A stretch of DNA of 10,240 nucleotides, from positions 1 through 10,240 of the forward strand of contig JBKJTP010000241.1 in the NCBI GenBank assembly GCA_046590195.1, in the 5' to 3' direction. The translations under genes and the position numbers were made by a program. Every line of letters starts with the position of its first letter. Position 1 is the first letter of the stretch. Source of the stretch: JBKJTP01 sp046590195 (GTDB taxonomy: Bacteria; Bacteroidota; Ignavibacteria; Palsa-1295). Positions 1 to 8,150 of this stretch are shown piece after piece. The notes under the pieces were generated by a model. It was not told where the DNA came from and did no database searches. It worked only from the letters and a program-made list of their open reading frames with translations.

Positions 1-36
1 GGGGATTGCTTCGTCGTGCCTCCTCGCAATGACAGG
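1..36. repeat. REP-like dispersed repeat, possibly cut by the window start
   Basis: The sequence has short inverted ends, ATTGC at 5-9 and GCAAT at 26-30, around a TTCGTCG...CCTCCTC core. On the minus strand it reads as a GTCATTGCGAGGAG...GACGAAGCAATC type element. From memory, closely similar sequences occur as dispersed intergenic repeats in many unrelated bacterial genomes. Only one copy is visible here, so repetition in this genome is inferred. It lies in non-coding DNA about 420 bases upstream of fusA. Confidence 0.5.
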
Positions 37-362
37 CTTTTTCAGATGGTAGCACACCAATCCTGTCCATCTTTTCAATCCGTGAAATCCGAGTTCAGAC
101 AGAATCCCAGGCTTGCCGGCTGAAGCCAGCGCCACATTTGGGGCCCAAAAGTTAATCTTGAATCACTAATCGGCCTCTGCTTGCCGAAAATGAACTTGAC
201 CCCTAAGCCCGGCGTTACGTGCGCTCACTGTAAAAGATGAGGGCCAAAGGCGTTGAAAAAGCCTACGGTTACTTCCTCGCGATTATAGTAAGAAACCTGA
301 GAGCCGCTGTCACTTTTGACAGATTTTCGGGTCATAATCACGCCACCCCCATTTTCAACATT
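37..362. other. Non-coding stretch upstream of fusA
   Basis: I recognise no protein or RNA gene here; in particular there is no end of rpsG or rpsL, which often precede fusA. Small inverted repeats are present: TTTGGG/CCCAAA around position 143, GGCTT/AAGCC at 110-127, and CTGTCA/TGACAG at 307-322 followed by ATTTT, which could be a weak terminator. A TTGACA at 316-321 lacks a well-spaced -10 box. The fusA promoter presumably lies here or slightly downstream, but I cannot place it. Confidence 0.5.
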
Positions 363-400
363 CACTAATGGTCCGCTGGATCATTAGTGGCGAAGGTCGC
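363..400 (+). promoter_or_regulatory. Hairpin in the fusA leader
   Basis: Positions 363-374 and 378-389 form a 12-bp stem with one G-T pair and a GCT triloop; the outer eight pairs are perfect (CACTAATG/CATTAGTG). A second small hairpin, GCGA-AGG-TCGC, follows at 390-400, and a weaker one at about 403-425 includes a GGGAGGA run. There is no T-tract, so this is not a typical terminator. It lies 70 bases before the fusA start and could be a 5' UTR structure or a dyad operator; which one is unknown. Confidence 0.45.
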
Positions 401-459
401 TTTCCCTCACTAGAGAGTGGGAGGACCTAGGAACAAGTTTATTTAATAGCAGCAGATAT

Positions 460-2556
<2,097 letters not shown>

Positions 2557-2577
2557 GCTTTGGTAGCTTTATAAACA

Positions 2578-2605
2578 AAAGCCTCGGTAGCAATACCGAG
2601 GCTTT
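2578..2605. terminator. Bidirectional intrinsic terminator between fusA and the convergent membrane-protein gene
   Basis: A perfect 12-bp stem (2578-2589 with 2594-2605) is closed by a GCAA tetraloop of the GNRA type. On the plus strand it is followed by TGTCTATTTTT, ending fusA. On the minus strand it is followed by TTTTGTTTAT, ending the 2614-4260 gene, whose stop codon is 8 bases from the stem. One element can therefore serve both converging transcripts. Confidence 0.9.
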
Positions 2606-2613
2606 GTCTATTT

Positions 2614-4260
2614 TTACGCTCCAATTTTTTTTCTTCGCCTCACCAGTGAGATCAATTGTATCAAGACAAACAATAGTATTGCGACGATCGAAATGATCGA
2701 AGAAGTCTTTTCTATCGCGGACTTTGACATCGTTGCTTCAAGCGATCCTTCTCCAGCAGGCAACAACACTTCAAGCATGCCGTTGCTATCGCTTCGAGTT
2801 TCAACTGCATGACCATTGAACTGCACTTTCCATAATGGCCAGTAGAACTGATGCAATCTCGCCCAACCGCCACTGCTTGCAACCTCTGCTGAGATGCCCT
2901 GCGGGGTAACCCTTGCCTTGGCATTGATGCCATCGACTCCAGTTACCACAGCGCTGTGCTGCTCTTGCCGCAAGTATTCGATCAGTGAAGAATCATCTCG
3001 CTGTACGAAGCGCGTTACGTATTCAGGCGCATCGCGATCGAGAATTCGTGCAGGAGTTCGTTCGCCAGCCAGCACATGATTGTATCCATACGATGCGTAG
3101 AAGAAGCAAGCGAGAAGTGCAAGGACTGCGAATGCAATGCGATGCTTTCTTAGATCACGAGAGATCAATACTGTAAGTCCCAGCATTGCGATCATTGTAA
3201 AGCGCCAGGAGTATCGAATAAGCTTGAACGGCTGCAACGACTCGTAGAGCCAATCGCTAATGATCGGCAGTTGCAATACCACTGCAATGCCCAGCACGAT
3301 CATCCAGGGCCTCGAACTTGGATCACGATCATGTCTAAAGAGCATAACGCAAGCAGTGATCAGGATGCAGAGCACGCCGATCGAGACGGTGATGCTGAGT
3401 GGAGAATCGATGACGAGAGCGGAGACGGCATTTAATTCAGACGAGGCTTGGTATCGATCTGCTCTGATGAGCCAGGACATCCCGATCGCCGGCATGAGAT
3501 AGACAGCACTCATCGCTGCACCGCTAAACGCCGATAGCATCCCAAAGCCAACGCAGCGTAGCGAGATGCGACCTGAACCGATGGCATACACCATGACTGC
3601 GATCGTCGCGCAGCACGCAGCAGGGATGCTCGTAAGCAACAGCAATGCGATCGCGATCGATGTGAGGGTCCAGCCTCGAAAGCTTTTACATGATAGTAAT
3701 GAATACGCTCCGAGAAACAACAAAGGAAGCCACGCAAGCGCGAGATGCTCGCTTAATGCGGACCGCGCAAACACGTCTATGAAAACGTACGGGCTGAAGG
3801 CGTAGAGCAGCGATGCAGCAAAAGTCTCTATGCGAGATCGACCAAATGCCTGTAGCATGAACCAGGCGGTAGCAAAGCTCAGAGCGCAGGCAATGAGGTG
3901 GATCGCGTTGAAGAGAGTATTGCCGTCACTGCCAAAGCCGATGAGACAAAGGAGAGAACCCAGCCAGTATGTGAAAGGAGGATAGAAGTAGAAGGTCGGG
4001 CTGCCGAACCCCGCGTAGGTGCCTGTTAGCCAGCGAGGGTACAGCTCTCCGCTGGCAAAGTTCGCGGAGAACATCTCCAGCCACATCGGATGGAAGGATG
4101 AGTCATGGCCGATCGGGTCGGCATTGAGCAGGGCAAAGCTTGCATGCAGCGCCGCCGCTACACCCAACGCGACCAGACCCACCAATACGATAGCAGGGTA
4201 GCGCGAGGTTGTGGGCTGGAAGCGGTCTTGGATGATGATTATCCTGGTTGTAAAGTACAA
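2614..4260 (-). CDS. Multi-pass membrane protein, PTPS-related/GT-C glycosyltransferase-like, function unknown
   Basis: A 548-residue integral membrane protein. A first membrane segment at about 23-45 is followed by an outside-facing loop with GHDSSFHPMW (51-60), ELYPRW (72-77) and GFGSPTFYFYPP (84-95). This layout is typical of the family named '6-pyruvoyl-tetrahydropterin synthase-related' membrane proteins, which resemble GT-C (PMT/ArnT-like) lipid-linked sugar transferases. About ten further hydrophobic segments follow. Then comes a soluble, probably extracytoplasmic region (about 395-515, with FYWPLWKVQFNG), a last membrane segment at about 518-540 and a basic RRRKK tail. Despite the family name, no enzyme of pterin metabolism is implied. 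The start is the TTG at 4260: no ATG precedes the first membrane segment, and the upstream frame closes at 4353. It lies inverted between fusA and tuf, an odd place for such a gene. Substrate and reaction are not known. Confidence 0.8.
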   Translation of the reverse strand: MYFTTRIIIIQDRFQPTTSRYPAIVLVGLVALGVAAALHASFALLNADPIGHDSSFHPMWLEMFSANFASGELYPRWLTGTYAGFGSPTFYFYPPFTYWLGSLLCLIGFGSDGNTLFNAIHLIACALSFATAWFMLQAFGRSRIETFAASLLYAFSPYVFIDVFARSALSEHLALAWLPLLFLGAYSLLSCKSFRGWTLTSIAIALLLLTSIPAACCATIAVMVYAIGSGRISLRCVGFGMLSAFSGAAMSAVYLMPAIGMSWLIRADRYQASSELNAVSALVIDSPLSITVSIGVLCILITACVMLFRHDRDPSSRPWMIVLGIAVVLQLPIISDWLYESLQPFKLIRYSWRFTMIAMLGLTVLISRDLRKHRIAFAVLALLACFFYASYGYNHVLAGERTPARILDRDAPEYVTRFVQRDDSSLIEYLRQEQHSAVVTGVDGINAKARVTPQGISAEVASSGGWARLHQFYWPLWKVQFNGHAVETRSDSNGMLEVLLPAGEGSLEATMSKSAIEKTSSIISIVAILLFVLIQLISLVRRRKKIGA

Positions 4261-4589
4261 AGGCCCACAAAGATAACGGGTCGGGTTGAGGCTCGTCCGT
4301 ATTCCGCCATTCGGCTCAGATTCGGCATTTCGAGGATTTTCTTGAGGAATCTAGCTTGTCCGCCGGAATTGCCAGAAAGGCAGAAACTCTTAGGGGGAGG
4401 GTCTGGTTATTAGCGCGCCTCTAAAAGGGGACTTTAGTCAAAACAAGCCGAATAGGCGCGTCTGGCAAGGGTTTCACGAGGTTCGTTCATTGACCCCGCT
4501 TTCGCCTCTGCGATCTCCAAAGAGAGTGTAAGGAGCAAACGACTCCAGCTTCATTTAGCAATAGAAGAAGATTGGTCGACGTGTTCCAC
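4261..4589. other. Divergent intergenic region, membrane-protein side
   Basis: I find no supported gene here. It must hold the promoter of the minus-strand gene. A TATCTTTG on the minus strand (4275-4268) fits the Bacteroidota -7 consensus TAnnTTTG but has no clear -33 partner and lies only 7 bases from the TTG start. ATTCGGC occurs twice, 11 bases apart (4309 and 4320). A long-range stem pairs 4413-4420 with 4454-4461 (GCGCGCCT type, one wobble), enclosing CTAAA/TTTAG at 4421-4437. GGAG/CTCC and TCTC/GAGA mini-stems occur near 4510-4545. Confidence 0.4.
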
Positions 4590-4861
4590 CTTTATCTCCA
4601 CGATAAAGATATCGAACGCTCAGCATGCGAAGCAAATAGCAGTATCCACGATCTTAACAATTGACGCCTCTTCGGAGCCACGTCTCGAAAGATTTTGGAC
4701 TGCGACCACAGTAGAAAGCTTGTTGCGATCTGCTGTGTACCTAATGAACAATACAAGTTTCTCATTTTAGGATCTCTGAATCATCAGAGCTGAGCCTTTT
4801 GGCTTCGTAGCAGTTTCGATTGTTACGCGAGCAACGGCGGTCTCTGTTGTTCAAGCGTTAC
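4590..4861 (+). promoter_or_regulatory. Hairpin-rich putative tuf leader
   Basis: Six potential stems lie in a row. 4590-4596/4602-4608 is a perfect 7 bp (CTTTATC/GATAAAG). 4663-4684 is a GACG/CGTC stem, an internal loop and a CTC-TTCG-GAG cap, a stable cUUCGg-type tetraloop. 4707-4714/4730-4737 is 8 bp with one wobble. 4774-4779/4784-4789 is a perfect 6 bp. 4792-4796/4801-4805 has a TTTT loop. 4822-4835/4846-4861 has about 13 pairs with one T-T mismatch, one wobble and an AA bulge. There is no long open frame. It could be the tuf 5' UTR or a separate RNA; no known RNA family was recognised, and the transcription start is unknown. Confidence 0.4.
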
Positions 4862-4893
4862 TATAGAATAAGTACTAACACTTAAACACGACA

Positions 4894-6102
4894 ATGGCAA
4901 AAGCAAAATTTGATCGTTCCAAGCCGCACGTAAACGTCGGTACGATCGGTCACGTCGATCACGGCAAGACGACGCTCACCGCAGCGATCACCATGGCTCT
5001 TGCGAAGAAGATGCCGGGCGCAGAGACTCGCTCATTCGATTCGATCGATAACGCACCAGAAGAGCGCGCGAGAGGAATCACGATCGCGACCTCGCACGTA
5101 GAGTACGAGACAGACAACCGTCACTACGCACACGTTGACTGCCCAGGCCACGCTGACTATGTTAAGAACATGATCACGGGTGCTGCACAGATGGACGGCG
5201 CTATCCTCGTTGTAGCTGCAACTGACGGCCCTATGCCTCAGACGCGTGAGCATATCCTGCTGGCTCGTCAGGTTGGCGTGCCTAAGATCGTGGTGTTTAT
5301 GAACAAGGTTGACGCAGCTGATCCAGAGCTTCTCGAGCTCGTTGAGCTCGAAGTTCGTGAGCTCCTCAGCAAGTACGAATTCCCAGGCGACGATATTCCA
5401 ATCATCAAGGGCTCAGCTCTTCATGCATTGAATGCAGGTTCTGATACCGCCGCTGGTATCGACGATCCTCGTCTTGCATGTATCTATGAGCTCATGGAAG
5501 CTGTAGATACCTACATCCCAACACCTGAGCGTATGGTTGACAAGCCATTCCTCATGTCGATCGAGGACGTATTCTCGATCACAGGTCGCGGTACAGTAGC
5601 AACAGGTCGTATCGAGCGTGGTATCGTTAAGGTAACGGACGAAGTTGAAGTTATCGGTCTCGGTCAGCACAAGAAGACCGTCATCACCGGTATCGAAATG
5701 TTCCGTAAGGAGCTTGATCAGGGTCTTGCTGGCGATAACGTCGGTATCCTGATGCGCGGTATCGACAAGAATGACCTCGAGCGCGGTCAGGTTGTCGCAA
5801 AGCCGGGTTCGATCACACCTCACACTAACTTCGAGGCGAAGGTATACGTCCTCTCGAAGGAAGAGGGTGGCCGTCACACACCATTCTTCAATGGTTACCG
5901 TCCACAGTTCTACTTCCGTACAACCGACGTAACGGGTGTTGCTACTCTGCCAGAAGGCGTAGAGATGGTCATGCCGGGTGACACCGTCGAGTTGAAGATC
6001 GAGCTTATCTCGCCGATCGCAATGGAAGAGGGTCTCCGTTTCGCTATCCGTGAGGGTGGCCGTACGGTAGGCGCTGGTGTCGTCGGAAAGATCACCAAGT
6101 AA
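4894..6102 (+). CDS. tuf: Translation elongation factor Tu (EF-Tu)
   Basis: EF-Tu is the GTPase that carries aminoacyl-tRNA to the ribosomal A site in the cytoplasm. At 402 residues it is slightly longer than the E. coli protein. Most of the excess is in a short insertion after GSALHAL (about 173-190), a region that varies between phyla. G1 GHVDHGKT is at 19-26, the RGITI switch I region around 60-64, G3 DCPGHAD at 82-88 with catalytic histidine 86, and G4 NKVD at 137-140. Domain II has DVFSITGRGTVATGRIERG; domain III has GGRHTPFFNGYRPQFYFRTTDVTG and GLRFAIREGGRTVGAGVV. All key residues are present. The ATG gives the standard N-terminus KPHVNVGTIGHVDHGKTT. There is no Shine-Dalgarno; an A-rich tract precedes the start. 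It has its own long upstream region and a strong terminator, so it looks monocistronic. Confidence 0.98.
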   Translation: MAKAKFDRSKPHVNVGTIGHVDHGKTTLTAAITMALAKKMPGAETRSFDSIDNAPEERARGITIATSHVEYETDNRHYAHVDCPGHADYVKNMITGAAQMDGAILVVAATDGPMPQTREHILLARQVGVPKIVVFMNKVDAADPELLELVELEVRELLSKYEFPGDDIPIIKGSALHALNAGSDTAAGIDDPRLACIYELMEAVDTYIPTPERMVDKPFLMSIEDVFSITGRGTVATGRIERGIVKVTDEVEVIGLGQHKKTVITGIEMFRKELDQGLAGDNVGILMRGIDKNDLERGQVVAKPGSITPHTNFEAKVYVLSKEEGGRHTPFFNGYRPQFYFRTTDVTGVATLPEGVEMVMPGDTVELKIELISPIAMEEGLRFAIREGGRTVGAGVVGKITK

Positions 6103-6109
6103 GTTAATC

Positions 6110-6153
6110 GTAGAGCACGCAAAGCTCAAACATTTTGCGTGCTCTACTTTTTT
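6110..6153 (+). terminator. Strong intrinsic terminator after tuf
   Basis: A perfect 14-bp stem (6110-6123 with 6134-6147) has a 10-base loop and is followed at once by six T residues (6148-6153). It begins 7 bases after the tuf stop codon. It should end most tuf transcripts, so the S10 operon downstream needs its own promoter or substantial read-through. Confidence 0.93.
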
Positions 6154-6227
6154 CGGTCAAGAGAGACCGATAGTTTAGTGAGTAGAGAGTTAATGAGGCG
6201 CTGGCAGTAAGGCCATCCTCTAGTGCC
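6153..6227 (+). promoter_or_regulatory. Putative S10-operon leader with hairpins
   Basis: Two structures lie between the tuf terminator and rpsJ. TCGGTC/GACCGA (6153-6158 with 6165-6170) is a perfect 6 bp starting on the last base of the terminator's T-run. GGCGCT/AGTGCC (6197-6202 with 6222-6227, one wobble) encloses a nested GGC/GCC (6203-6205 with 6212-6214). In E. coli the S10 operon is controlled through a leader bound by protein L4. Whether this shorter leader (at most 93 bases) acts similarly is inference. I could not place a promoter. Confidence 0.35.
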
Positions 6228-6246
6228 GAAGGGCTAATAAGCTACG

Positions 6247-6549
6247 ATGCAGAAGATTCGAATTAAGCTGAAGTCGTACGATCATAATTTGATCGATAAG
6301 TCTGCCGAGAAGATCATCCGTACTGTCAAGCCAACAGGCTGCATAGTATCGGGTCCGATACCTCTTCCAACGAAGAAGTCGACCTTCACGGTGAACCGCT
6401 CTCCACACGTCGATAAGAAGAGCCGCGAGCAGTTCGAGCTCCGTGCGCATAAGCGCCTTATCGATATTCTCAATTCGAATAGCCGCACAGTCGATTCGCT
6501 GATGAAGCTCGAACTGCCTGCAGGCGTCGAAGTCGAGATCAAGGTCTGA
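6247..6549 (+). CDS. rpsJ: 30S ribosomal protein S10
   Basis: S10 is a small-subunit head protein; in many bacteria it also acts as NusE, a partner of NusB in transcription antitermination. The 100-residue length is normal. Family motifs run throughout: IRIKLKSYDHNLID near the N-terminus, GPIPLPTKK in the middle, then SPHVDKKSREQFELRAHKRLIDI and LMKLELPAGVEVEIKV at the end. The ATG is the family start; a weak AAGGG lies about 13 bases upstream. It is the first gene of the S10 operon here, separated from tuf by a terminator and from rplC by an unusually long 189-base spacer. Confidence 0.98.
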   Translation: MQKIRIKLKSYDHNLIDKSAEKIIRTVKPTGCIVSGPIPLPTKKSTFTVNRSPHVDKKSREQFELRAHKRLIDILNSNSRTVDSLMKLELPAGVEVEIKV

Positions 6550-6738
6550 CGAAGCGCTGCTTTGTGCAGCGGGGAGTCCAAGCCAATGCGCCGCTTTTAC
6601 AGTAGCGCGGCGGTAGCTGTATCCGTACAGTAGCTATCAGATAGATAGCAATGTTGAAAGTAGTAGTATCATAGATCTTCCTCTATCGCCTCTAAGCTTT
6701 GCTTATCAGGCCTCTGAAGGAAACATCGCGTCAGGAAC
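6550..6738 (+). promoter_or_regulatory. Structured 189-base spacer between rpsJ and rplC
   Basis: Hairpins visible in order: CGCTGC-TTTGT-GCAGCG (6555-6571); CGCCGC/GCGGCG (6589-6594 with 6607-6612); a 10-bp stem with a 3-base bulge, GGTAG-CTGTA (6612-6621) with TACAG (6626-6630) and CTATC (6634-6638); GCTATC-AGATA-GATAGC (6633-6649); and GCCT-C-TAAGC-TTT-GCTTA-TC-AGGC (6688-6711). The third and fourth share bases 6633-6638, so only one can form at a time. No T-tract follows any stem. There is no open frame. It may regulate rplC and downstream genes or be an RNA processing site; no known RNA family was recognised. Confidence 0.4.
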
Positions 6739-7374
6739 ATGAGCGCACTATTAGGCAAGAAGATTGGAATGACCGGCATCTTTGACGAATCGGGACAGTA
6801 CGTCCCGGTGACAGTCATTAAGGTTGGTCCATGCTACGTAACGCAGGTCAAGACAAAGGCTATCGACGGCTATGATGCCGTGCAGCTTGGCTTCGAAGAG
6901 AAGGCAGAGCGCAAGGTCAATAAGCCTGAGCTTGGTCACTTTCAGAAGAACGGCGTCAAGCCAATGCGCTACGTAAAGGAATTTCGTTCGTTCGACGAGA
7001 CGAAGATCAGCGAGCTGAAGGCCGGTTCTGAGCTTAAGATCGGTGACGTCTTCAACGAAGGCGATACCGTTCACGTCATTGGCGAGTCCAAGGGACGCGG
7101 CTTCCAGGGTGTTATGAAGCGCCATCACTTTAGTGGTGTCGGTCAGGCGACGCACGGTCAGTCCGATCGTCAGCGTGCTCCTGGTTCGATCGGTGCGTCT
7201 TCGTATCCATCGCGCGTATTCAAAGGCCAGCGTATGGCAGGCCGCATGGGCGGTGAGCGCATCACGACTCGTAATCTTCAGATCGTTCGCGTCATTGCCG
7301 ACCAGGATCTTATCCTCGTCAAGGGCTCTGTCGCAGGCGCGAAGAACCAGGTCGTACACGTCGTCAAGGGTTAA
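6739..7374 (+). CDS. rplC: 50S ribosomal protein L3
   Basis: L3 is an early-assembling large-subunit protein that binds near the 3' end of 23S rRNA and reaches toward the peptidyl transferase centre with a long loop. The 211-residue length is typical. The protein opens with LLGKKIGMTGIFDESGQYVPVTVI, the family signature. The central extension carries KGRGFQGVMKRHHFSGVGQATHGQSDRQRAPGSIG (about 115-150), followed by SYPSRVFKGQRMAGRMGGERIT. The GQSDRQRAPGSIG form resembles Bacteroidota/Chlorobiota L3. The ATG is preceded by GAAGGAAA about 18 bases upstream and AGGA very close to the start, neither ideally spaced. It is followed by rplD after 54 bases. Confidence 0.98.
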   Translation: MSALLGKKIGMTGIFDESGQYVPVTVIKVGPCYVTQVKTKAIDGYDAVQLGFEEKAERKVNKPELGHFQKNGVKPMRYVKEFRSFDETKISELKAGSELKIGDVFNEGDTVHVIGESKGRGFQGVMKRHHFSGVGQATHGQSDRQRAPGSIGASSYPSRVFKGQRMAGRMGGERITTRNLQIVRVIADQDLILVKGSVAGAKNQVVHVVKG

Positions 7375-7395
7375 GTTTTATTCTATTATAGAGAG

Positions 7396-7408
7396 GCTGC
7401 TTTGCAGC
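7396..7408 (+). repeat. Small hairpin in the rplC-rplD spacer, resembling the one after rpsJ
   Basis: GCTGC-TTT-GCAGC is a 5-bp perfect stem with a triloop. It resembles CGCTGC-TTTGT-GCAGCG at 6555-6571, just after rpsJ: the two share GCTGCTTTG and CAGCG. No T-run follows, so termination is unlikely. Function unknown. Confidence 0.4.
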
Positions 7409-7428
7409 GTCTTAAGCCGTAAAAGGTC

Positions 7429-8115
7429 ATGGATTTAGAAGTATTCAGCAAGTCAGGTCAGAAGCTCCGCACTGTGTCGGTTAGCGACGAGATCTTCGGG
7501 GTCGAGCCGCACGAGCACTCAATGTGGTTGGCGATCGACATGTATCTCGCGAATCAGCGCCAGGGTACACACTCAACGAAGGGTCGTAGCGAAGTGGCTG
7601 GTTCGACAAAGAAGCTTTTCCGCCAAAAGGGAACAGGCCGCGCTCGTCAGGGCGATATCAAGAGCCCGCTTCACCCAGGTGGAGGTACGATGTTCGGACC
7701 GAAGCCGCACAAGTATACGAAGTCGCTTCCACGCCAGGTCAAGCAACTTGCACGTAAGAGCGCGCTTTCACAGAAGGTCAGCGAAAGCAAGTTCATCGTC
7801 GTTGAGGATTTCAACCTGGGCCAGGCAAAGACCAAGCAGGTGCAGGATATTCTCAATGCACTCAAGATCGATGCTACTCAGGCGCTTCTCTTGACGAGTG
7901 AGTATAATGAGAACGTCTATCGCAGTGGCCGTAACATCCCGACGCTGTCGGTGATGCCAGCGGACAAGGCTTCGATGTATGAGATCTGGAAGACCCGCAT
8001 GCTGATCGTTGAAGAGTCGGCGCTCAAAGTGATCGAGCAGGGTTTCAATGGCGGATATCATGAGCAGCTAGAAGTTGCTCAGATCGCAATGCCTGCAGCA
8101 AAGGCCAAGGCATAA
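7429..8115 (+). CDS. rplD: 50S ribosomal protein L4
   Basis: L4 is a large-subunit core protein; its extended loop lines the nascent-peptide exit tunnel near L22. In E. coli it also represses the S10 operon by acting on the leader. The 228-residue length is normal for the family. The tunnel-loop signature is clear at about 50-90: STKGRSEVAGSTKKLFRQKGTGRARQGD, then PLHPGGGTMFGPKPHKY. The C-terminal globular part includes SALSQKV and a parallel-sheet region, and the protein ends in an alanine/lysine tail. AAAAGG sits just upstream of the ATG but closer than a normal ribosome-binding site. It is followed by rplW after 35 bases. Confidence 0.98.
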   Translation: MDLEVFSKSGQKLRTVSVSDEIFGVEPHEHSMWLAIDMYLANQRQGTHSTKGRSEVAGSTKKLFRQKGTGRARQGDIKSPLHPGGGTMFGPKPHKYTKSLPRQVKQLARKSALSQKVSESKFIVVEDFNLGQAKTKQVQDILNALKIDATQALLLTSEYNENVYRSGRNIPTLSVMPADKASMYEIWKTRMLIVEESALKVIEQGFNGGYHEQLEVAQIAMPAAKAKA

Positions 8116-8150
8116 GGTAGAGAAGTAACAAGAAAGATTTTAGAATTACC

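Noticed and set aside
316..338. TTGACA with a CATAAT downstream as a fusA promoter
   Set aside because: The spacing is only 11 bases rather than about 17, and TTGACA is part of a small inverted repeat. It cannot be supported as a promoter.
4105..4413. Plus-strand open frame of 102 codons overlapping the start of the membrane-protein gene
   Set aside because: Most of it lies antisense to the membrane-protein gene. The translation has no recognisable features and no plausible start context.
4535..4558. GCAAACGAC followed by a short frame to TAG, like the start of a tmRNA tag (A-N-D)
   Set aside because: The frame reads ANDSSFI and lacks an ALAA-type end. No tRNA-like 3' domain with GGTTCGA follows and no matching 5' arm is visible, so it is most likely chance.
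4847..4867. TTGTTC ... TATAGA as a sigma-70-like tuf promoter
   Set aside because: The gap between the boxes is only about 9 bases, and the first box is part of the 4822-4861 stem.
5413..6129. Long antisense open frame (238 codons) opposite tuf
   Set aside because: It is a by-product of strong codon bias in tuf, which avoids codons that read as stops on the other strand. It has no family features and also runs over the tuf terminator.
6751..7359. Antisense open frame of 202 codons opposite rplC
   Set aside because: It almost exactly mirrors rplC, the typical pattern of a codon-bias shadow; the composition is not protein-like.
8089..8113. ATGCCT/AGGCAT inverted repeat at the end of rplD
   Set aside because: It lies inside the coding sequence of an alanine/lysine-rich tail and lacks a T-tract. 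It is probably chance from repetitive codons.
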